Shown here in pieces: positions 55,851 through 64,000 of a DNA stretch of 64,000 nucleotides. A program made the translations under genes and the position numbers. The stretch is taken from the NCBI RefSeq assembly GCF_024679095.1, contig NC_066549.1:6793420-6857419 (forward strand), in the 5' to 3' direction. Origin of the DNA: Eriocheir sinensis (Eukaryota > Arthropoda > Malacostraca > Decapoda > Varunidae). Every line of letters begins with the position of its first letter. Position 1 is the first letter of the stretch. Under the pieces are notes generated by a model, which worked only from the letters and a program-made list of their open reading frames with translations, made no database searches and was not told the DNA's origin.

Positions 55851-56460
55851 GTGGCGGTGGGGGGTTGACCTTCCCGTATGATCTAAAATTCCTGTCCGTC
55901 TTACTAATGTCCTGCAGTGCCCCCCCCCTCCCCCAAAAAAAAAAAACAGCAGCAGCCCTTCCTGTCCACTTCCTCTTTTCTTCACAGGTGGTGGTGGTGG
56001 TGGTGGACCTTCCCATATCATCTTAAGAGCTCCAGGATATCTTACTAACGCCCTACAGTGCCTCACCCCAGCCCCATACACACATACCAGCAGCAGAAGC
56101 CCTTCCTCGCCCAACGCTCTCCACCTCCTCCTCTTCTTCACAGGTGGTGGTGGTGGTGGTGGTGGTGGACCCTCCCATATCATCTTAAGAGCTCCAGGAT
56201 ATCTTACTAACGCCCTACAGTGCCTCACCCCCGCCCCATACACACATATACCAGCAGCAGAAGCCCTCCCTCGCCCAACGCTCTCCACCTCCTCCTCTTC
56301 TTCACAGGTGGTGGTGGTGGAGCCTCCCGTACCATCATAAGATCTCCTGTCCGACTTACTAACGCCCTGAAGTGCCTCACCCCAGCCCCATACACACATA
56401 CCAGCAGCAGAAGCCCTCCCTCCTCCGGCACGTTCCACCTCCTCCTCCTCTTCACAGGTT
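55842..56460 (+). repeat. Tandem repeat, unit about 155 bp, 4 copies, each ending in an acceptor-like site
   Basis: Units run GTGGTGGTGG, CTTCCCATATCATCTTAAGA, CTTACTAACGCCCTACAGTG, CCTCACCCCAGCCCCATACA, CACATACCAGCAGCAGAAGC, CACCTCCTCCTCTTCTTCAC and AGG. They begin near 55842, 55988, 56145 and 56308. The first is the most diverged. The minus strand is open through all of them. Confidence 0.85.
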
Positions 56461-56509
56461 AGTGGTTCCCTCATTTGTTTAGCATGTAGTATTGTAGCCA
56501 TGCGAAATG

Positions 56510-57185
56510 TCTTAACTGCAGGTCTTTAAATCCGCTCTCTCTCTAAGTCCGCTTTCTTCGTTGCGTTTCTCGTGTTATTATGTTTCTAAATCTGTTCTCT
56601 TTATTTCGTTTCTCGTGTTATTATATGTCTTTAAATCTGCTTTCTTTGTTTGGTTTCTCATATTTAAGTTGTGTTTTTAAATTCACTTTCTCTCTAAGTC
56701 TGTATTCTTCGTTGCGTTTTTCGTGTTATTATGTTTCTAAATCTGTTCTCTTTATTTCGTTTCACGCGTTATTATATGTCTTTAAATTTGCTTTCTTTGT
56801 TTGGTTTCTCATATTTAAGTTGTGTTTTTAAATTCGCTTTCTCTCTAAGTCTGTATTCTTCGTTGCGTTTTTCGTGTTATTATGTTTCTAAATCTGTTTT
56901 CTCTTTATTTAGTTTCACGCGTTATTATATGTCTTTAAATTTGCTTTCTTTGTTTGGTTTCTCATATTTAAGTTGTGTTTTTAAATTCGCTTTCTCTCTA
57001 AGTCTGTATTCTTCGTTGCGTTTTTCGTGTTATTATGTTTCTAAATCTGTTTTCTCTTTATTTAGTTTCACGCGTTATTATATGTCTTTAAATTTGCTTT
57101 CTTTGTTTGGTTTCTCATATTCAAGTTGTGTTTCTAAATTCACTTTCTCTATTTCGTTTCTCGTGTTAAGGTACGTTTCTAAATC
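56510..57185 (+). repeat. AT-rich tandem repeat, unit about 152 bp, 4-5 copies
   Basis: TATGTTTCTAAATCTGTT, TTTAGTTTCACGCGTTATTA, TATGTCTTTAAATTTGCTTT, GGTTTCTCATATTTAAGTTG and TCTAAGTCTGTATTCTTCGT recur with starts near 56580, 56730, 56883 and 57036. The two central units are nearly identical. Confidence 0.88.
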
Positions 57186-57643
57186 TACTGTCATTACTTC
57201 GTTTCTCGTGTTAAGGTGCTTTTCTAAAATCGCTTTCCTTATTTCTTTTCTCTTCGTCGTCTTTCAGTATCGTCATCGCTAACACGTCGTCGCTAACCTT
57301 CACGGCAGCACATCCAGAACTCCACATTTTTATATTATTCTCTTGTTGCCATTTACCTGACCTCATAGTTTTATCTCGTGTGTCATGGTTCGCACACACA
57401 TATATACACGCACAGGGAAGCTGGATTGGCCACGCCTGCCAGTAAGTGCCGTCTCAAGGCCTCGCCCCGCCGCTGACACGCACATTACCGCGCCGTGTTG
57501 GGCTTGTCTGTCCTAACATTGGGAGCGGGGAATAAAAAGGAGCGCTAGCATGCTCCGGAGGGCGGGATGCGGCACGCCTCTCCATGTGGGTCACGGGGCG
57601 CGGGGCCTTGGGGCGCGGGGCACGGTGGACCGCGGGGACAACA

Positions 57644-57645
<2 letters not shown>

Positions 57646-57690
<45 letters not shown>
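57646..57690 (+). repeat. (CA)n microsatellite
   Basis: About 22 repeats beside a CpG-rich patch (57455-57640). Confidence 0.95.
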
Positions 57691-57692
<2 letters not shown>

Positions 57693-58139
57693 TGACCAAA
57701 TTATGTCGTTAGTTAGAGTGTGATGGCCCTCGGTAGCGGTTGAGTCGGCTATGTGGGTGGATGTAAGTGGGTGGGAGGCTGAGTTGCAGGAGGAAGGGGG
57801 GAGGGGATGTTAGTCTTTAGGGTGCAGTCTGGGGTGCTGGTCCAGGGGGGAGGTGAGGAGGGAGGAGGATCAAGAATTAATAATCATCAGTATAGGGGTG
57901 AGAACTGTTTGGCTGTGGGGGTGGGGGGCAGGGAGGGAGGGAGTGATGTAGGAGGGAGAGGGCAGAAAGGGTATGGCGAGACTGGGGGGGGAGGGGGGGC
58001 AGGGAATGGGTAATGTAAGGGGAAGGGGCTGCGAGAAAGGGGAGCATCAATATATCTCTAAGGTTCAATTTGATCACTCTACTCTCATCTTTATTGTTAA
58101 CTGTAACTTCATATTGCGGTCTTGTCATATATGTTTTAC

Positions 58140-58610
58140 GATCACATTGCGGTCGATCTTTTCATTTTTTTTATCCGTTGTTGTTTTTTTCATCTACTCT
58201 GTCATTAATTTTCTTCACCTAGACATCATAATTCCGATATTTTCATGCTTTTTATGCGTTAGTTTTCTCATGACATTGCGGGCGGTCTTTTCATTTTTTT
58301 CATCCGTTGTTGTTTGTTTCGTCTACTGTCATTAATTTTCTTCACCTAGACATCATAATTCCGATATTTTCATGCTTTTTATGCGTTAGTTTTCTCACGA
58401 CATTGCAGGCGGTCTTTTCATTTTTTTTATCCGTTGTTGTTTTTTTCATCTACTCTGTCATTAATTTTCTTCACCTAGACATCATAATTCCGATATTTTC
58501 ATGTTTTTTATGCGTTAGTTTTCTCACGACATTGCGGGCGGTCTTTTTTTGTATTTTTGTTCGTTTTTTTTCATCTATTTCGCCACCTGTTATTCACTAT
58601 CATAACTTTA
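58140..58610 (+). repeat. Tandem repeat, unit about 127 bp, 3-4 copies
   Basis: ACATTGCGGGCGGTCTTTTC, ATCCGTTGTTGTTT, GTCATTAATTTTCTTCACCT, AGACATCATAATTCCGATAT and TATGCGTTAGTTTTCTCACG recur near 58145, 58272, 58398 and 58528. Confidence 0.88.
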
Positions 58611-58672
58611 TATTCCGGTCTTCTCCTTCTTTATCCCTTGGTTTCTCTGGGCCAGTCTTACAGTCCAGTACA

Positions 58673-58873
58673 GCACGTTTGTAAGCTCCCCAACCAAACA
58701 CAAAACACGACGAAAATTCCTTGTATAGTTTTTTTTTCTTCACATTTGCTACCTTTTTTTTATGCCCTTGAACTGACTCCTCTGCTGTAAAAAAAAAAAA
58801 AAAAAAAAAAAAAAACACTATACAAGGAATTTTCGTCGTGTTTTCTGTTTGGTTTGGGAGCTTACAAACGTGC
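58673..58873. repeat. Inverted repeat, 57-bp arms with an 87-bp retroelement-tail loop
   Basis: Left arm 58673-58729 and right arm 58817-58873 are reverse complements at 55 of 57 positions; the arms include TTTGTAAGCTCCC and AACACGACGAAAATTCCTTG. The loop is poly(T), the Jockey-like tail and poly(A). Able to form a strong hairpin. Confidence 0.88.
58729..58816 (+). mobile_element. Jockey-like 3' tail forming the loop of an inverted repeat
   Basis: Poly(T), CTTCACATTTGCTACC, TATGCCCTTGAACTGACTCC, TCTGCTGT and a run of about 27 A. Same subfamily as 19041-19125. Flanked on both sides by a 57-bp host sequence in opposite orientations. Confidence 0.6.
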
Positions 58874-58879
58874 CGAACA

Positions 58880-58960
58880 GAATTAAACACGTAAGAACAT
58901 TAGAACATAGGGAGACTGCAAGAGACCTAATAGCCTGCACAGGGGAGCTCCAGATTCCCC
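58880..58960 (-). mobile_element. Short retroelement-like tail, minus strand
   Basis: The minus strand reads GGAGCTCCCCTGTGCAGGCT, TATTAGGTCTCTTGCAGTCT, CCCTATGTTCTAATGTTCTT. It corresponds to the element tail at 54320-54375 (GAGCTGCC..., CTCTTGCAGACTCC, TTACGTTCTTA). About 80 bp; a 5'-truncated copy is likely. Confidence 0.5.
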
Positions 58961-59481
58961 CTCCCCCCCCCACACACTTTTAACCGGTTTCATATAGTTT
59001 TAAAATACAAGCCATTTTGAAGCAGATCCGGCGCCATATGACCCAGAGATGTTGCGGCGCCAAGACACGACGAACCAATGAACAAACCATCAATCAATCG
59101 TCCTTTCTATCCGTTGGTTTCTGTCTCCTTCCTTTGCCGGACAGAATCAAACACAGGCAGCGATGCACAATAAGGAGCGCACCAATACAGCAACACTATA
59201 ATAGAGTTCTCGAGGTTCTTGGGTTAAGGTTGGGTTAAGGTTGTAAGTGGTAGGAGATGGGCGTGGGCAGGAAGAGGAGAAGGAGGAGGAGGAGAAGCTG
59301 AAAGGGTGGATCAAATGTGGGTGCTACCTCGTCACCCCTCACCCCCACACACACCTCCCCGCCCCCTAATCCTGCTCCCCATACCTGTCCCTTATTATGC
59401 AAATCTACCTGGGCAAGACGTTCTCACCTGCTGAAGGAACAAATTGGTTGGTCGCTGATAACAATGTCATTTGATACCCCT

Positions 59482-59515
<34 letters not shown>

Positions 59516-60093
59516 TGTAAGAGAGAGAGAGAGAGAGAGAGTCATGGTAAATCAAAACTAACAAAAAAATATACAACTCAACCCCCCTTCCACCCCCTTT
59601 ACCTCCCCTCTCCCCCCTCTTCCTCCCCCTCCCCTCCTCCCTACCTCTCTTCATTAGGATCACCAAGGAAGGAGAAGGACGCAAGGGAGGGAAGTGAAGG
59701 AGGAGGAAAGGGGGGAGGGGGGAGAGGGGGAGAAGGGAGAGAAGGACCAAAAAATGTGCTTCTCTCTTTTGTTGGGACTTTCTCCTTTCTTGAGGGTCAC
59801 CTGCTTCCACTCCCCCCCCCCTTCATCCCTCCCTCCTTCTCTCCCCCTTCCCCCCCTCCCTCCTCTCTCACTCCCTTCTTTCTTCCCTCTTTATCCTGAT
59901 TGCGTTTCTCTCCTTCTCCACCCACCTCCACTCCATCCTCTTTCTCCTCCTCCTCCTCCTCCTCCTCCTCCTCCACCTCCTACTCCACCTCATTATCATC
60001 AATATCATTATCATCATTTTTTACATCCGTCTCCTTTTTTTCTCCTATTTTTACTTTTTGTCTTCCTCCTAACTTTCTTCCTCATCATCATCA

Positions 60094-60287
<194 letters not shown>

Positions 60288-60616
60288 AGAATGCTTTGTC
60301 CAGGGATAATATTATGACCTTCCCACCCTTCCTTTCTTCCCTCCCTCCCTCCCTCCCCCTCCTTCCTCCTTCCTTCCTTCCTTCCTTCCCTCCCTCCACC
60401 TCCCTCTCCTCCCTCCTTCCTTTCTCTCCTTATTGCTCTAACCCTTTACTACTGTGCCTCCTCCTCCTCCTCCTCCTCCTTACCTTCACACACTCTGTCC
60501 ATACGAAATTTATACTTTTTTTAATGTTTTTCTCAATAGTTCATGTTTTTTTCTGCTCTTTTTCATTCTTTTTCATATCTTCTTCAAGTCTCTCTCTCTA
60601 TCTGTTTCTTTTTGTA

Positions 60617-60780
<164 letters not shown>

Positions 60781-61159
60781 TTGCCATGTCTATCTATCTA
60801 TCTATCTACTCACCTATCTATCTATTTATCTTTTTTTTCCCTTTTCTTTACTCATAATTATAGTTTCTACTTTATTTTTCCTTTGTTTTTCTTTTCCTTT
60901 AATCTCTCGCTTTTCTTTGCTTCTCCTCGCTTTTTTCTTCTCCTCGTATCCATCCCATTTCTTTTCTTTCCTTTTCCTTTCTTTCCCTTTTATCTATCCC
61001 CCATCTTCCCGGAATCCTTTACTTCATCTCGCTTCTCCATCTCAGCCAAAAATCTTATAGCGACCATTCTCTTAAGTATTAATAAACTGAAAACAGGTAT
61101 TTCTTCATGGCACGTCAGGTGTGAGCGAGGGAGGTAATGGGGCAGGTAAGGGGGAGGTA

Positions 61160-61600
61160 AGAATGGGATAAGAAAGAGGCAGAAGAAGGTAGGAAATAGG
61201 AAGAGTTAGGTAAGATAATGAAGGTAAGAAGATGGAAAGAAGAGGTAAAAGGAGAAAGGGAGGAAAGGGGAGATAGAAGGAGAAAAGGGAGGGTAGAAAA
61301 AGAAGGCGGGGTAAGGAGAAAGAGGAAGGCAAGGAAAGGTAAAGGGAGGTAAGAAGGAGAAAAGAAAAGGTAGAGGGAGAAAGTGAGGAAAGGGGAGGTA
61401 GAAAAAGAAAGGGAGATAAGGAGAAAGAGGGAGGCAAGGAAAAGTAAAGTGAGGTAAGAATGAGGAAAGGAGGAAACAAAGGGAAGTAGAAGGAGGAGGA
61501 GGAGGAAAGGGGAGGTAAAGGTAGGTAAAATGGAGGAAAGGAGTGGTAGAAGAAGAGGTAAGGAGGTAAGGAGGAAAGGGGAGGAGAACACATTGGGTCA
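61160..61600 (+). repeat. Purine-rich tandem repeat, unit about 125 bp
   Basis: GAGGAAAGGGGAGGTAGAAA, AAGAAAGGGAGATAAGGAGA, GAGGCAAGGAAAAGTAAAG and GAGGTAAGAATGAGG recur two to three times with drift. Long minus-strand frames are translations of it. Confidence 0.6.
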
Positions 61601-62077
61601 TAGAGGTCGCGGAGAGAAAATAGAAGAGAGGGAGGTAAAAAAAAAAGAGAGAAGTGGAAGAAGTTGAGAGAAGGAAGAAGGTTTGTGGGAGGCGAAGATG
61701 AGGAAAACGACTGGACGGTGAAGTGGAGGGGAGAAGAGGGGAGAGGAGGGAGGGGAGACAGGGAAGGGGGAAGGAAAGGAGGGAGGGGAAAGGGGGAAGG
61801 AAAGGTGTATCTACAGGTGTGTTTTGACGTAATAATGTATAAGGAGGAATTAGTGTATTGTTATTATTATTATTTTTATTGTTGTTGTTGATGTTTATTT
61901 TCCAGTGTTCTCAAAATTATCTGTCACTGTCTGTACCTGTCTGTCTACCTTCTCGAGTGTCTGTATGCTCGTTTTCCCGTCTGTCTGTCTGTTTGTCTGT
62001 CTATGTTTGTCATGAGTACGTTTGGCCCCTCCGTCCTTTTTTTTTCTCTATCTATCTCCACTCAATTTTCAGATGAT

Positions 62078-62078
<1 letters not shown>

Positions 62079-62127
<49 letters not shown>
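62079..62127 (+). repeat. (GT)n microsatellite
   Basis: About 24 repeats. Short (GTT)n runs also lie at about 62337-62360 and 62531-62551. Confidence 0.95.
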
Positions 62128-62128
<1 letters not shown>

Positions 62129-62129
62129 A

Positions 62130-62829
62130 TTTTGTCTGTCTTTATCAGTTTGTCTTTGTGGTCCGCTTCAAGGCATTCAATAACAAGTCAGCATTAGTTC
62201 CCTTGCATTATTTTTTATTTGTTTCTATAACTGTTGCGTCAGACTTAACTAAACTTAATCAAAGTCTATAAATTTGCCGCTGCGCTGAGCAAGGCCTCGC
62301 ACGAGCACCCTCATGGAAGATGCTGCTGCTGTTGATGTTGTTGTTGTTGTTGTTGTTGTTGCTGATGATGATGATGATACTGCTAAGCGTCGATGGATGT
62401 GCTGCCACGAGATGTAACTGTCCTTCGCCGGAGTGGCCGAAGGTTGTTTCACTCCTCTCATTCCCTTGGCTGGAGGGAGAATTCAAAGAGCCATCCAAGG
62501 AGTCTTTATCCCAAGCTTCCCGCTGCTCCTGTTGTTGTTGTTGTTGTTGTTGAAGGGCGGGTTGGGGTGGCTCAGCGGGGCGCCATTAAAGGGGTATTGT
62601 TTCCTCATGTAGACTGCAGGACACCGTGTTGGCGCGAGGTGTGTTGTGTTGGCTCAGCTGTGATGGTCCAGGTTGTGTCTGTCCTCCCTTTGTCTCTCAG
62701 AAGGAAGGAGCACAGTGATAGAAAATACCTTCGGACTCCCACAGGCTGACTATAGCTTTATCTCTTTTGTTGACAGGGAAGACACGCTGTGTTGAGTCTG
62801 AGGTGCTTCTGCCCACTCCTGCAGGTTGT
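62130..62829. other. 3' flank of the cysteine-rich gene, nothing recognised
   Basis: Contains short (GTT)n tracts. A 118-codon plus-strand frame at 62393-62749 shows no recognisable domain. Confidence 0.45.
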
Positions 62830-62835
62830 TTTATT
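62830..62835 (-). terminator. Candidate poly(A) signal of the cysteine-rich gene
   Basis: TTTATT on the plus strand is AATAAA on the minus strand, 169 nt after the TAA at 63006-63004. Distance and strand fit a short 3' UTR for the two-exon fragment above. Confidence 0.5.
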
Positions 62836-63003
62836 ATGTACTCCTCTTGTCCCCACATGTAGTTACAAAAGCATCACGGTGACGAGAGGTCTGCGTGCAC
62901 CAATGCAGCGCGGCGGCGCGTCAAACACTGAGGTTAATAGACAAGGACTGCGACGAACACGTATCAATATTTTGTCTTCCTTCGCTGCTCCGTGACTCTG
63001 GTG

Positions 63004-63783
63004 TTACAGGGCGCGGACAGCACCACCCTGAGCGTACGGCTCCTGCCTGTTGGTGGCGAGGAAGTACTGCCCCTCCAGGCTGTGGGGTAAGGAAACACGA
63101 TTAAGTCGCGAATTAGACTGAAAGACACCTGTGACGCAAAGTAGTATATTATGTGCCTTCCTTCTTTAGTTAAGGCATACTTATATTCATTGCAGCGTCT
63201 GTTTCGTTTTAGTTAAAAATAACCTTGTCTGTTGTATAGCGCCATGAGCTTCCTCGTTATCAAATAAAGCACACATCATAACAATATCAGCATTATCGAG
63301 TAGCATAACAACATCTTTCCTGTCCCGTCCCTCGCGTCTTATCTCCTGTAGCCTCCATGGTAACGATTCACAACAGCCTCACCACCTTGCACAGCCCCTA
63401 TAGGAGAGTGCCCCGTCCCATTACTGCTTCCCCCAGACCGTGATCCTGTCCTATCCCCTTCAATATTGTAACTCCTGTTCAGCCTCCAGCGTTCCCTATG
63501 ATCCTCGGCACCTGCCTTGTCATGCACCGTGCTCAACATCTAGACTGTCCCCATGGCCCTCAGTACCTCCCTCAGCCCAGGTCGTGCCCCGGACCCCTCC
63601 TCTGACTCCCGTGTTCTCACCTGCGGTTCACGTGGAAGCCCATCTCGAGGCATCCCTGGCCACAGGTGTTGCAGCCGTCACTGGTGTAGGTTTCCCAGTC
63701 CTGGCAAGGCCGTGACACGAAGGGAAGCTGCCCTCTGATGCTCTCCATCCAGTACTTGTAACACTTGCCGTGGCTGCACCCGC
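63004..63783 (-). CDS. Last two exons of an unrecognised cysteine-rich protein gene (5' part outside window or not found)
   Basis: Two minus-strand exons join in frame. The penultimate exon is 63783-63621, with acceptor CTACCAG before it and donor GTGAGAAC after it; the terminal exon is 63079-63004, with acceptor CCCACAG and stop TAA. The split codon AG|C restores Ser across the junction. The visible C-terminal 78 residues begin GCSHGKCYKYWMES, continue through FVSRPCQDWE, SDGCNTCGQGCLEMGFHVNR, and end SLEGQYFLATN, AQGGAVRAL. There are six Cys, the last three spaced C-x2-C-x3-C, with several Trp and Tyr; this suggests a small disulfide-rich extracellular domain. The first exon starts in phase 1, so at least one upstream exon exists; none was found in 63784-64000. 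A minus-strand AATAAA at 62835-62830 fits as the poly(A) signal. I do not recognise the family and assign no function. Confidence 0.72.
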
Positions 63784-64000
63784 CTGGTAGGGACACACAA
63801 GTCGAAACCTCAATGAAGATTCCCTAAAACCATCAAAGTAGCCCGGTGTTGTTTTGTTCCTGTCATTATGTATACACGCACCGCATACTCGGGATGTCTG
63901 ACATTCTCACAAGGGTTCCCTCCCATTAGTCCAGGGTACGAAGGTCCACTGTAGTTACCAAAGCACAGAACCCAAAGATACTAGGACTATTTTGGTAGAT

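Noticed and set aside
62393..62749. 118-codon plus-strand frame as a gene
   Set aside because: Contains a (GTT)n Val run and shows no domain; it lies in the 3' flank of the minus-strand cysteine-rich gene.
63440..63813. Overlapping plus- and minus-frame ORFs over the cysteine-rich exon
   Set aside because: Only the minus frame bounded by CTACCAG and GTGAGAAC joins in frame to the terminal exon; the others are shadows.

Overview
This window is nuclear DNA from an arthropod, most likely a decapod crustacean and plausibly a crab. Three things support this: small spliced Rebers-Riddiford (RR) cuticle-protein genes, very heavy di- and trinucleotide microsatellite load on both strands, and degraded non-LTR retrotransposon and tRNA-derived SINE families whose recalled relatives are decapod repeats. 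The species assignment is inference. Most long open frames here are translated microsatellites (Ser-Leu, Cys-Val, Thr-His, Arg-Glu, Gly/Asn or Val/Met runs) and are not genes.

Real genes. (1) Plus strand, 8423-12458: a complete four-exon RR cuticle-protein gene (141 aa) with a TATA box at 8361 and a poly(A) signal at 12927. (2) Minus strand, 23461-18537: its convergent four-exon paralogue (147 aa) with a TATA box at 23513-23520. The two share exon number, phase-0 introns at equivalent points, near-identical RR cores and long (GA/CT)n tracts at the start of intron 1. (3) Minus strand, 63783-63004: the last two exons of an unrecognised cysteine-rich protein gene whose 5' part lies beyond the window.

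Everything between and beyond is repeat-dominated. 0-8 kb: purine minisatellites, a 232-bp near-perfect palindrome (5145-5376), a TTAA-bounded MITE (4403-4625) and an old satellite (5440-6170). 13-17.5 kb: (AGT)n, a SINE fragment, a decayed Jockey-like retrotransposon with another repeat inserted, and a tRNA-Val-like SINE. 21-22 kb: an RTE-like fragment. 25-28 kb: (GA)n/(CA)n and two satellites. 29.6-32 kb: the MITE family with a 12-copy 35-bp internal array, a Jockey-like 3' end, and a satellite containing a retroposon flanked by a 10-bp target-site duplication. 32-37 kb: several minisatellites and a SINE inside one of them. 37-39 kb: a purine block then a pyrimidine block of tandem repeats. 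41-42 kb: a second RTE-like fragment. 47.5-48.6 kb: nearly 1 kb of (ACC)nATT. 50-52.6 kb: a 2.5-kb pyrimidine-rich stretch. 53.4-54.4 kb: a 47-bp minisatellite grown inside a retroelement-like tail. 55-58.6 kb: three further tandem arrays. 58.7-58.9 kb: a 57-bp-arm inverted repeat holding a retroelement tail.

The two cuticle proteins would be secreted from epidermis, bind chitin through the RR domain and become part of the exoskeleton. Nothing suggests the third gene works with them. I saw no rRNA, no functional tRNA and no CRISPR.
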